The notes below the pieces were generated by a model. The model saw only the letters and a program-made list of their open reading frames with translations. It was not told where the DNA came from and searched no databases. Shown piece after piece: positions 1 to 8,397 of a DNA stretch of 64,000 nucleotides. Within the stretch, counting starts at the first letter, position 1. Each line of letters starts with the position of its first letter. The DNA comes from Mucilaginibacter sp. (GTDB lineage: Bacteria; Bacteroidota; Bacteroidia; Sphingobacteriales; Sphingobacteriaceae): positions 1 through 64,000 of the forward strand of contig NZ_JAQBOC010000094.1 in the NCBI RefSeq assembly GCF_028288225.1, in the 5' to 3' direction. The position numbers and the translations under genes are program-made.

Positions 1-686
1 AGGCCAAAGGTTTGGATGGCATTGAAAAACCTTTGGAAAGCATTGAAGAAATTGCAGCGCATTACATAAATGCCATTATGCAGCAAAACGCAACCGGCCC
101 TTATGCTTTGGCAGGCTACTCATTTGGCGGCATCATAGCCTTTGAAATGGCCAAGCAGTTTGAAGCATTAGGCAAGGAAGTTAAAATGCTGGCCATGTTT
201 GATACTTATGCCTACCGAACACCACATTACGATGCCCCGTTAACCAAAGCAATAAAAAGAGGGCTGTTTTTTAACCGCAAAATGAAATATGCTGTTACTT
301 CTAAAAATGGGTTTAAAGATATTGTAACAGATAAACAAACATCTTTGAAACGCAGGCTTGTGCGTGCTTATTGGAAATTGAGATATGGCAAAGAGCAAAG
401 CCAGGAAGGCTTTTTTGGTTATTCAAATAAAATAGATGAAATGAATAACTATGCTGAGAAACGTTACCAGCTAAAGCCTTATAATATTACAGTTGAAGTT
501 TTCAGGGCTGAAAATCGCACATTTTATATGGATGATTTTGAATTTTTAGGATGGCAACAGTATGCCCTTAAAGGGGTTAATGTTCATCGCATTCCGGGTG
601 AGCACAATACCATATTTAAAGCACCTAATGATAAAATATTTGCCCGGGTATTACAAAATTGTTTGGATGATGCTGTAAAAAAGTAA
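1..686 (+). CDS. NRPS-type protein, C-terminal thioesterase domain (5' end outside window)
   Basis: This is the end of a larger gene; the reading frame is open to the left edge, so the internal ATG at 12 is not a real start. The visible 227 residues are an alpha/beta-hydrolase type I thioesterase. The GYSFGG nucleophile elbow carries the catalytic Ser and PGEHNTIF the probable catalytic His. It is strikingly similar along its whole length to the thioesterase end of the A-PCP-TE protein at 12359-15013 (shared KEVKMLA, RAYWKLR, FYMDD, PGEHNTIF). The missing part is therefore probably also adenylation plus carrier domain, which is inference. A phosphopantetheinyl transferase follows directly. 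Confidence 0.85.
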   Translation, partial: AKGLDGIEKPLESIEEIAAHYINAIMQQNATGPYALAGYSFGGIIAFEMAKQFEALGKEVKMLAMFDTYAYRTPHYDAPLTKAIKRGLFFNRKMKYAVTSKNGFKDIVTDKQTSLKRRLVRAYWKLRYGKEQSQEGFFGYSNKIDEMNNYAEKRYQLKPYNITVEVFRAENRTFYMDDFEFLGWQQYALKGVNVHRIPGEHNTIFKAPNDKIFARVLQNCLDDAVKK

Positions 687-708
687 ATTGCCCTCATTCA
701 ATTTAATT

Positions 709-1488
709 ATGCGGTCAATTACAGTCGTCAATCAATATTTAACTGATATAACCTGGCATAAAGCTGCCACATGCACCTTTGGCATAAGTAATAATCTTGA
801 TATATGGAAAATTGGAGTTAGCTCAAATATGTCCTTGACAGACGACTTTTTAACAATGCTAGCGCCCGATGAAATAGCAAGGGCTAGCCGGTTCTACCAG
901 CTAAAGGATCGTAACAGGTTTATTATAAGCCGTGGTGCTTTGCGACTCATTTTAGGGGAATATTTAAACCAGTCACCTTCAAATGTTGAGTTTGGGGTAG
1001 GAGAAAATAGTAAACCTTATATAAAAAGCGGGAATCCTTTAAATTTACAATATAACCTTTCACACTCGGGTGATGCTATATTATTGGCAGTTTCAAATTC
1101 AGCAATTGGCGCCGATATCGAATTTATAAATCGATCATTTGGTTTTAATGAGGTTTTAGATGACAACTTTAGTGTCGCTGAAATAAATTATATTAAGGAA
1201 GAAAATTCTATTGACCGATTTTTCAGGCTATGGACCCGTAAAGAGGCGCTGACCAAGGCAACAGCCCAGGGCCTTGATGGAGACCTTAGACTTATCCCGG
1301 TCCTTGACGGAACCCACCTGATCCAACCTGGCATTATTGCCTCAAATGCAAATTGGTTAATTAAAACTTTCGCCTTAAATAATCAGTATACAGCAAGCAT
1401 TGCAAGCGCCCCATTCGTTAATGAAATTTCATTTTGGGACCTTGATGTAATTAGCAATTTGAATGGTTTCAGGTTTCAGTTTAAATAA
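709..1488 (+). CDS. Sfp-type 4'-phosphopantetheinyl transferase
   Basis: The product transfers phosphopantetheine from CoA to the Ser of carrier domains. Visible family signatures are GADIEFI (Mg-binding Asp and Glu) and FRLWTRKEALTKA (the WxxKEAxxK motif). The protein is 259 residues from the ATG at 709. A TTG at 688 in the same frame would add seven residues, but nothing supports it. The gene starts 22 nt after an NRPS thioesterase gene and lies about 11 kb before a second carrier protein (12359-15013). It is the obvious activating enzyme for both; this partnership is inferred from position. Confidence 0.9.
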   Translation: MRSITVVNQYLTDITWHKAATCTFGISNNLDIWKIGVSSNMSLTDDFLTMLAPDEIARASRFYQLKDRNRFIISRGALRLILGEYLNQSPSNVEFGVGENSKPYIKSGNPLNLQYNLSHSGDAILLAVSNSAIGADIEFINRSFGFNEVLDDNFSVAEINYIKEENSIDRFFRLWTRKEALTKATAQGLDGDLRLIPVLDGTHLIQPGIIASNANWLIKTFALNNQYTASIASAPFVNEISFWDLDVISNLNGFRFQFK

Positions 1489-1743
1489 AAGGCATCCAAA
1501 AAGATCAAAAACAAGAGCTATGTGGTTCATAATGTTAGCGTTAAAAATTCTTAAATAATTGTATAAAGTAATTTTCAATTAGGTATTTTTATAGGGTAAA
1601 AGTAAAAAAGCAATTATTGAGCCCAACGATACACATTGATTGGATTGCATTAAGATAAGTATTGCATTTAAAAATCGTTGTTTATTAAACCTTTTCATCA
1701 CAAATTACGTAATCAAGCAAAATTTATAGTACCAGATTAACAC

Positions 1744-2133
1744 ATGAAAAAAAGAATACTGATTGTTGATGATGACTTAAGTATTTTAAAGCTCCTAAAT
1801 TTTATTCTCTCAAAAGATTACGATGTAGTTGTTAGGAATAATGGAATTGATGCCTTTTCGTGGCTTGAGGATGGCAATATTCCTGAATTAATTATATCCG
1901 ATTTACAGATGCCATATTTTGATGGACAATCATTTATTAAAAATGTTAAGATAAGCGGTCTTTTTCGCGATATTCCTATAATTATGCTTTCTGCAGCTCA
2001 TGATTTGGATACCCAGGTTAGTAACATGCCTTTTCAAGTAGATGCTTATATGCCGAAACCATTTAATCCTGCTTCCTTAAAATCAGCTATTAATCAAGTA
2101 TTAAGTATTTATGACGAATTCCATAGCAACTGA
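1744..2133 (+). CDS. Stand-alone response regulator receiver domain
   Basis: A 129-residue CheY-like protein with no output domain. The acidic pocket is D9-D11 (LIVDDD), the phospho-acceptor is D53 in ISDLQMP, the conserved Ser lies in IIMLSA, and the switch Lys is in AYMPKPF. It has all residues for phosphorylation. It overlaps the sugar-transferase gene that follows by 23 nt, so translation is probably coupled. That partner carries a degenerate receiver domain at its N-terminus, suggesting the two act together to control polysaccharide initiation (inference). The cognate kinase is not nearby. Confidence 0.93.
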   Translation: MKKRILIVDDDLSILKLLNFILSKDYDVVVRNNGIDAFSWLEDGNIPELIISDLQMPYFDGQSFIKNVKISGLFRDIPIIMLSAAHDLDTQVSNMPFQVDAYMPKPFNPASLKSAINQVLSIYDEFHSN

Positions 2134-3199
2134 GTGGAATGAGAATGCAGGTTCGCATACCCGAATAGCATACGCAGGTTTAGAGATTCGGGATTTAGTA
2201 GCAACTGAGCTTAACCCTTATTTTCGAATCACCTATAATAACTATCTTTTACAACTTGAAGAATATTTAGGTAACCAGTCGATTTTAACGCTGCCCGAAA
2301 TTATTTTGTTAGAGGTGGATGAACAAGGAGAATGTTTTGCATTGGTAGAACGGTTAAAGGCAAATTTCCTTTTTAACGGAATGATCATTGTATTAATTTC
2401 ATTGTCAAACGATAAGTCGTTAAAATTAAGTGCCATGCAGTTAAAAGTGCATGATTTTTATATTTATCCTTTTTCAATGTCAGACCTGCGCGAGCGGCTG
2501 AACTTTTTGGTAAAGTTTAAATTAATTAAACCCAAGTTAATTGAAATTTCAAAAGAGGTTGATATAACCTACCGAACGCCGTTTGGTAAACGGTTTATGG
2601 ATCTTTCTATCTCCGGGTGTATGATCCTGGCGCTATCCCCTATTATGCTGGCGGTTGTTATTGCCATTAAGTTAGGCTCAAAAGGACCCATTTTTTACAA
2701 AAGCAAGCGTGTTGGCACAGGCTATAAAGTATTTGATTTTTACAAATTCAGATCAATGCGCACCGATGCGGATAAGTTATTAGTTGAGTTATCAACACAA
2801 AATCAGTACGCAAATGAAGATGGAGGCACAAAGGCAGCATTTGTTAAAATTAAAGACGACCCACGGGTTACCAAACTCGGCAAATTTTTACGAAATTCGA
2901 GCCTCGACGAGCTGCCTCAATTATTCAATATTTTAAAGGGGGATATGTCGTTAGTTGGTAACAGGCCATTGCCGGTTTATGAAGCAGAAATGCTAACATC
3001 AAACGAATGGTCAATGCGTTTTTTGGGGCCTGCCGGATTAACCGGATTATGGCAAATAACCAAGCGGGGAAAAGCGGATATGTCTGAACGTGAAAGAAAG
3101 AAATTAGACAATTTTTACGCGCAAAATTACTCTTTTTGGCTTGATTGGAAGATCCTTATAAGAACGGTGCCGGCAGTTTTCCAGAAAGAAAAAGTGTAA
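2111..3199 (+). CDS. Polyprenyl-phosphate sugar-1-phosphate transferase with N-terminal pseudo-receiver domain
   Basis: Residues about 150-362 are a bacterial sugar transferase (WcaJ/PglC class) that starts repeat-unit assembly by moving a sugar phosphate onto undecaprenyl phosphate. Supporting motifs are a membrane segment after TPFGKRFMDLS, then FYKFRSM, SSLDELPQL, GDMSLVGNRP and GLTGLWQ. Residues about 18-140 resemble a receiver fold, but the phospho-acceptor Asp is replaced (EIILLEVD) and the switch Lys is replaced (FYIYPF), so it is probably a pseudo-receiver. Most WcaJ homologues instead carry a CoA-binding-like domain with extra membrane helices. The gene overlaps the upstream receiver gene. 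Confidence 0.88.
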   Translation: MTNSIATEWNENAGSHTRIAYAGLEIRDLVATELNPYFRITYNNYLLQLEEYLGNQSILTLPEIILLEVDEQGECFALVERLKANFLFNGMIIVLISLSNDKSLKLSAMQLKVHDFYIYPFSMSDLRERLNFLVKFKLIKPKLIEISKEVDITYRTPFGKRFMDLSISGCMILALSPIMLAVVIAIKLGSKGPIFYKSKRVGTGYKVFDFYKFRSMRTDADKLLVELSTQNQYANEDGGTKAAFVKIKDDPRVTKLGKFLRNSSLDELPQLFNILKGDMSLVGNRPLPVYEAEMLTSNEWSMRFLGPAGLTGLWQITKRGKADMSERERKKLDNFYAQNYSFWLDWKILIRTVPAVFQKEKV

Positions 3200-3205
3200 A
3201 AAAAA

Positions 3206-3886
3206 ATGAATAAGAAATTTAGGATCATTTGTCTCTCTCTGTTTATTTCAATTTCGGCCAGTAACTTATATGCCCAGGAAACCCTTTTCAAAGACCTATC
3301 ATACGAATACCTCGAAAAACTTATAGCAACTGCTAAAAAAAATTACCCTGAAGCTAAAGTAAAGCAAAAGCAGGTTGAAATTGCACGAAGCACTTTTCAC
3401 CAGGCTAGTTTTGGCTGGCTCGAAGCCTTCAGCGCATCGTATATTTATAGTCCGCAATCTTCTATTAATATAACTCAGCCAACCATTTTTAAAGGCTATC
3501 AACTGGTAGCTTCGGTTAGTTTAGGCTCGCTTTTTGAAAGACCTTATACAATTCACAATGCAAGAGAGGCAGTTAAGATTGCCGAATATCAGCAACAGGA
3601 GTATTACCTGACAATAGAAGCACAGATAAAACGCTTTTACTTTGCTTATTTAGCAGCACAGGCAGATTTAAGGAACAAGGTAACTGCTGTTACAAATGCA
3701 CAAACTTCAACAAAAAATCTTAAATACACTTTTGAAAAAGGAGAAACACCGTTTCAGACTTACAATGAATCGTTAAACAACCTTTATAATCAAAATTCAT
3801 TTAGGATACAGGCTGAGTTAAATGTTTTTACTGCCAAAACTAATCTTGAAGAGCTTATAGGGGACAAGTTGGAAAGCATTAAATAG
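3206..3886 (+). CDS. TolC-like outer membrane protein, half length
   Basis: A 226-residue protein with a signal peptide (cleavage probably after LYAQ). Long helices with heptad-like spacing resemble one repeat of the TolC/outer-membrane efflux family. Typical TolC proteins have about 450 residues and two such repeats, so this looks like a half-size version. It sits 6 nt after the sugar transferase and 4 nt before the Wzc-like gene, where a Wza-type export protein would be expected. No Wza is visible in the window. A role in export is inferred from position; family assignment is moderate. Confidence 0.65.
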   Translation: MNKKFRIICLSLFISISASNLYAQETLFKDLSYEYLEKLIATAKKNYPEAKVKQKQVEIARSTFHQASFGWLEAFSASYIYSPQSSINITQPTIFKGYQLVASVSLGSLFERPYTIHNAREAVKIAEYQQQEYYLTIEAQIKRFYFAYLAAQADLRNKVTAVTNAQTSTKNLKYTFEKGETPFQTYNESLNNLYNQNSFRIQAELNVFTAKTNLEELIGDKLESIK

Positions 3887-3890
3887 ATTA

Positions 3891-6053
3891 ATGGAAATAT
3901 CTTCATATTTTAAACTTTTAGGTAAATATAAATACGTAATTATTATCATTGTTTTAGCAACGGTAACTGCTTCGTATTTTCTTGTCAAAAATTTGCCCGA
4001 TGAATATGTTTCCAATACGCAAATTGCCACCGGCATAGTTGATGCATCAAGTCATTTATTAGATAAAGACAATAATCCCAACGCCCAATCTGACCAAATA
4101 AACAGGCAATTTAGTAACTTGATGGAGATCATCAAGCTTAAAAAATTAGTAGACAAGGTTTCATATCAACTTATAATTCACGATCTAAGCAGCACTTCTC
4201 CATTCAGAAGGCTTAATCACGATTTTAAGAATTTAAGCCCGGCAGCGGTGCAGCATGCGTTGGTTGTTTACAAAGCAAAGCTGGTAAGCGGCGAGCCATT
4301 ATCATTATATAATAAGGATGAAAACGGTTTAAATCAGTTGCTTATCTCAATGCATTATGATGAGCGCTCATTAAGAAAATATTTAGATATATCCCGGGTT
4401 GAAGAAAGTGATTTTATATCGGTTAGCTTCACATCCGAAAACCCGCAGCTATCAGCATTTGTTGTAAATACGCTTGCTAAAGAGTTTATTGATTACTATA
4501 CCGTAAACATTAAAAAGAATGAATCCAATGCGGTAGATTTCCTTTCAAACTTATTGGAAGAAAAGAGAAATGCATTAAATCAAAAGAAAGATGAACTGCA
4601 GCAGTATAAGATTAAAAACGGCATTTTAAATCTTGAGGATCAATCCAAAACTATATTTGCACAAATATTGGCCTATACAGATAAAAAACTGGAGAACCAA
4701 AGAAACCTTGCCTCTAATGAAGGTGCATTACAAAATGTATATGCCAAATTCGATCCCAAAAGCAGAAAGTATATTGAACAGTCTGTTAATCAAAATAACG
4801 TAGATATTGCTGCATCAGAAGAGCAATTGAAAACATTAACGGATGAATATGTGCACAGCGGCTTTAACCCCAGGTATAAGCCCATGCTGGATTCAATGCA
4901 AACGGCGCTCGTGTCCCAGCTTCATACCACATCTGATAAATATTTGCTTGATCCGCGGATTGGGAAGGACGCCCTGGTGCTACAGGCTCAACAGCTTGAA
5001 GTGTCTCGTGACCTTGCCAAGTATAGCGAAAAATCAATAAACAGGGAGTTAAACGACCTGAATGCCAAATTCTCAAGACTAGTACCTTTTGACGCAACCG
5101 TAAAAACCTATGAGTTTGATATAGATATTGCCAGTAAGGAATATTTGGATGTATTAAACAGGTATAATACCACCAATGTACAGTCAAAATTTTCAATAAA
5201 GCTGGTGCAAGTTGAGCCGGCTACGCCTGATGTAGCTCAGCCATCAAAAAAAATGTTTTTAATTGCGTTTAGCGGATTGGCCAGCTTATTTGTGTGCCTG
5301 TTGACGTTATTTATTTTATTTTACCTGGATGATAGTATTAAGGAGCCCTCTAACCTGGTGGCCCGCACACAATTACCAATGCTGGGCACATTAAACATGA
5401 TAAAAGGGCCAAAACCTGATCTGAAAAAGCTTTGGGATGTTGAGAACAGGAATAAAATGCAGCAATTTAAAGAATTGCTGCGCTCAGTCAGGTTTGAAAT
5501 TGATCAGGAGCTTAAGGGTGAAAAAGTTTTGGCTATTACAAGTATTGACAATGGCGAAGGCAAAACACTTATCACAACCAGTTTAGCTTATGCCTACAGC
5601 GCAATCAATAAAAGGGTGCTGTTAATTGATGGTAATTTTGATAATCCAGGCATTACCCGCAATCTACAGCCAACTTTATTTGTGGAAGATTATTTTAGGA
5701 ACACCTCATACATTGAAAGAGATAACAACAAAATAAGTGTTTTGGGTAACCGTGGAGGTGATATTACTTTGCTTGAGATTAATGATGAAAAGCAAATTCA
5801 ATATGAATTTGATCAGCTACGATCAAGATATGATATAATTTTGATTGATTTGCCGTCGCTCGATTCATTAAATAAAGCTAAAGAGTGGGTACTATTTGCC
5901 AACAAAACTGTAGCTGTTTTTGAAGTCAATAAGAGTGTTTCCGGCTTGCACAAACAGTATATTGATTATTTAAAATCATTGAATAACAAATTTGGCGGAT
6001 GGATCTTAAATAAATCCACCATAATTAGCGCATCAAAAAAGAGCGAAAATTAA
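3891..6053 (+). CDS. Wzc-like polysaccharide co-polymerase (Wzz domain plus BY-kinase-like ATPase)
   Basis: A 720-residue inner-membrane protein. TM1 is near residues 14-32, followed by a large periplasmic coiled-coil region, TM2 near 453-478 and a cytoplasmic ATPase domain. Walker A is NGEGKT near 555 and Walker B is IILIDLP near 650. The Walker A' region reads LIDGNFDNP, without the usual DxDxR pattern. The C-terminus (KSTIISASKKSEN) has no tyrosine cluster, so autophosphorylation of a Tyr tail as in E. coli Wzc is unlikely. It should set chain length and drive polymer export. Confidence 0.88.
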   Translation: MEISSYFKLLGKYKYVIIIIVLATVTASYFLVKNLPDEYVSNTQIATGIVDASSHLLDKDNNPNAQSDQINRQFSNLMEIIKLKKLVDKVSYQLIIHDLSSTSPFRRLNHDFKNLSPAAVQHALVVYKAKLVSGEPLSLYNKDENGLNQLLISMHYDERSLRKYLDISRVEESDFISVSFTSENPQLSAFVVNTLAKEFIDYYTVNIKKNESNAVDFLSNLLEEKRNALNQKKDELQQYKIKNGILNLEDQSKTIFAQILAYTDKKLENQRNLASNEGALQNVYAKFDPKSRKYIEQSVNQNNVDIAASEEQLKTLTDEYVHSGFNPRYKPMLDSMQTALVSQLHTTSDKYLLDPRIGKDALVLQAQQLEVSRDLAKYSEKSINRELNDLNAKFSRLVPFDATVKTYEFDIDIASKEYLDVLNRYNTTNVQSKFSIKLVQVEPATPDVAQPSKKMFLIAFSGLASLFVCLLTLFILFYLDDSIKEPSNLVARTQLPMLGTLNMIKGPKPDLKKLWDVENRNKMQQFKELLRSVRFEIDQELKGEKVLAITSIDNGEGKTLITTSLAYAYSAINKRVLLIDGNFDNPGITRNLQPTLFVEDYFRNTSYIERDNNKISVLGNRGGDITLLEINDEKQIQYEFDQLRSRYDIILIDLPSLDSLNKAKEWVLFANKTVAVFEVNKSVSGLHKQYIDYLKSLNNKFGGWILNKSTIISASKKSEN

Positions 6054-6109
6054 TTTACCATTCGGTCTTAATAGTTCATTTTCAATCATTTTTACATACA
6101 TTTTAGACT

Positions 6110-6247
6110 ATGCAACTTGAACCTTCTCAAATAGCAAATAATCCTTTAAAAGATTTAAGTCCCTTGCAGAGAAAGTGCTATTACCTGGCTGTTACAGTTG
6201 CGTTTGCAAGCATTTTTATTTGGGCTATAAAAATTCTGTTTTTTTAA
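6110..6247 (+). CDS. 45-residue single-pass membrane microprotein
   Basis: An ATG-started ORF with a polar N-terminal half (about 22 residues, ending LQRKC) and one hydrophobic helix (about residues 24-45) that runs to the stop codon. It lies 56 nt after the Wzc-like gene and 19 nt before the Wzy-type gene, in the same direction, with no other frame open. Function unknown. The place in the operon suggests a small partner of the polymerase or co-polymerase. Very short ORFs can arise by chance, so conservation in relatives would be needed for certainty. Confidence 0.6.
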   Translation: MQLEPSQIANNPLKDLSPLQRKCYYLAVTVAFASIFIWAIKILFF

Positions 6248-6266
6248 TATTCATTACTCATTATAA

Positions 6267-7754
6267 ATGTCAAATGACCAAACCAGAAATAGCGCACCTA
6301 AAAAATCGGTTTGGGAAAGTATAATCATACATAAATTTTCGAAGCCGGTTGTACTAATATTCTTGTTGTTTACTTCGTTATTTATAAGTTTTTTAATAGC
6401 CAGGCAAGGCATGGTAATAGGGGTACTTATTTTGGTTGCAATTACTGCTCTGCCCCTTGTGTACGCCGCTATTGCTTATCCAAAATTTGGTATTATTCTG
6501 TTTATAATTGCTTCGTTTTTTATAAATTATGTTTCGCGTTTCCTTCCCGATGATACCCCAATTGGTTTGGTAATGGATGCGTTAACCTATATCCTTATCC
6601 TTGGTTTCTTTATCAAGCAAAAAAACGAAAAGAGATGGGATTATTTTAAAGACCCAATAAGCTATTTTATATTGGCCTGGCTGGTATATAACCTGCTGGA
6701 GGTAATTAACCCTTCTGCTTCATCGGTTTTAGCATGGATTTACACGGTACGTACAGTTGCAGTATTAATGTTATTGTACTATGTGTTTGTTTTTCAGATC
6801 CGCTCAAAAGACTTTATAAAACTATTGTTCAAGGCTTTGCTGATACTGGAACTATTGGGCGCTATATCAGCTTTTCAGCAAGAAAATATTGGATTTTTTC
6901 CATTTGAAAGTAAATGGCTTAATGCTGATCCATTGCGCGTTAGCCTGTTATTTATTTCGGGGCACATGCGTAAATTCGGAATTTTTTCGGATCCTGTGGT
7001 GTTTGCTTACAACATGGTTGCTGCTTCTTTATTATGTCTTTCGTTATTGTTTACCAATATCCATATCTATAAAAAAGCGATACTTATTTGTTTAATGTGC
7101 TTTTTTTTAATGGTAATGTTTTACTCTGGAACAAGAGCATCATATGTTTTAATTCCGGCAGCAATTGGTTTGCTGGCTATATTAAAATTCAATAAAAGGA
7201 TTTTGGTATTTGTATTGGCGGGAGGGTTTGTGCTGGCTTTTTTAATTAAAGTTCCAACTTCAAATCCGAGCCTTGTACGATTTCAAACCGCTTTTAATCC
7301 GTCAAAAGATGCATCTTTTAATGTACGTGCAGAAAATCAGCGACGAATTAAACCTTACATTCTGTCACATCCTATCGGTGGTGGCCTGGGCTCCGTTGGT
7401 ATTTGGGGGCAGCGGTTTGCACCTAATTCCTACCTTGCTAAGTTTCCGCCGGATAGCGGTTATGTAAGGGTTGCTGTTGAAATGGGCTGGGTAGGCCTGT
7501 TACTTTTTTGTGTATTTAATTTTATAATACTCCAAAGAGGTATTTACTATTACTACATTATTAAAGACCCGGAGCTAAAAACCTATTGCATGGCAATGGT
7601 ATTAATAATTTTCGCACTTGATATTGGTAACTATCCTCAGCAAGCATTCGTACAATACCCAACTAACATTTTATTTTATTTAGCTATGGCTATAATAAAC
7701 GTTACCATACGACTGGATAAACAAAAAAACCAGGTGCAGGCCCAATTAGGTTAA
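6267..7754 (+). CDS. O-antigen ligase / Wzy-type polysaccharide polymerase
   Basis: A 495-residue protein with about 11-12 membrane helices and a large periplasmic loop late in the sequence. The GTRASY stretch and the following loop with RAENQRRIKPYILSH and GGGLGS are typical of the Wzy_C/O-antigen ligase family. It would join repeat units on the periplasmic side, or ligate the polymer. Ligase and polymerase cannot be told apart from sequence. In a cluster with its own flippase and chain-length protein, polymerase is more likely. Confidence 0.85.
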   Translation: MSNDQTRNSAPKKSVWESIIIHKFSKPVVLIFLLFTSLFISFLIARQGMVIGVLILVAITALPLVYAAIAYPKFGIILFIIASFFINYVSRFLPDDTPIGLVMDALTYILILGFFIKQKNEKRWDYFKDPISYFILAWLVYNLLEVINPSASSVLAWIYTVRTVAVLMLLYYVFVFQIRSKDFIKLLFKALLILELLGAISAFQQENIGFFPFESKWLNADPLRVSLLFISGHMRKFGIFSDPVVFAYNMVAASLLCLSLLFTNIHIYKKAILICLMCFFLMVMFYSGTRASYVLIPAAIGLLAILKFNKRILVFVLAGGFVLAFLIKVPTSNPSLVRFQTAFNPSKDASFNVRAENQRRIKPYILSHPIGGGLGSVGIWGQRFAPNSYLAKFPPDSGYVRVAVEMGWVGLLLFCVFNFIILQRGIYYYYIIKDPELKTYCMAMVLIIFALDIGNYPQQAFVQYPTNILFYLAMAIINVTIRLDKQKNQVQAQLG

Positions 7755-7782
7755 TTTAATATGCTGAAATAATTAAAAGCAA

Positions 7783-8397
7783 ATGTCCTTACTATCAACT
7801 ATTAAATCAAACCCAAAGCTTAAAAAGATTGCTCATTGGCTTATAATTCCGCATGGCCAGGCCAGGCCCAGGTTATGGGTAAGGTGGTTTGTTAACCCGT
7901 TTATCCACAAAAAAGGGAAAAATACAATCATACGATTTAATACCAGGATGGACCTGTTTCCATTTAATAAATTTGAAATAGGGGCCAACTGTATTGTTGA
8001 AGATTTTGCGACAATAAATAATGGCGTTGGCGATGTTTTTATTGGAAACAACGCAGGAGTTGGATTGAGTAATGTAATTATAGGCCCCGTTAAATTGGGC
8101 AATTATGTTATGCTTGCTCAAAACATAGTTATCTCAGGCCTTAATCATGGATATGAGGATGTTACCAAGCCCCCACGGATCCAGAAAGTAATAACCAAAC
8201 AAATAACAATTGAAGATAATGTGTGGATTGGAGCAAATTGTGTAATAACCGCCGGTGTAACCATCGGTAAACATGCAGTAATAGGCGCCGGCAGCGTAGT
8301 AACAAAAGATGTACCCCAATTTTCTGTTGCTGTAGGTAACCCCGCCCGCGTAATTAAAAAGTACAACTTCGAAACCAACAGTTGGGGAAAAATATAA
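7783..8397 (+). CDS. Hexapeptide-repeat acyltransferase
   Basis: A 204-residue left-handed beta-helix protein of the WcaF/NodL type. Repeated hexapeptide turns are visible (VFIGNN, VIIGPV, VWIGAN, VTIGKH, AVIGAGSVV). LNHGYED holds the likely catalytic His, and VGNPARVIK is the usual C-terminal cap. It probably O-acetylates a sugar of the repeat unit using acetyl-CoA. It lies in the EPS operon and its stop codon overlaps the flippase start (TAATG). Confidence 0.92.
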   Translation: MSLLSTIKSNPKLKKIAHWLIIPHGQARPRLWVRWFVNPFIHKKGKNTIIRFNTRMDLFPFNKFEIGANCIVEDFATINNGVGDVFIGNNAGVGLSNVIIGPVKLGNYVMLAQNIVISGLNHGYEDVTKPPRIQKVITKQITIEDNVWIGANCVITAGVTIGKHAVIGAGSVVTKDVPQFSVAVGNPARVIKKYNFETNSWGKI

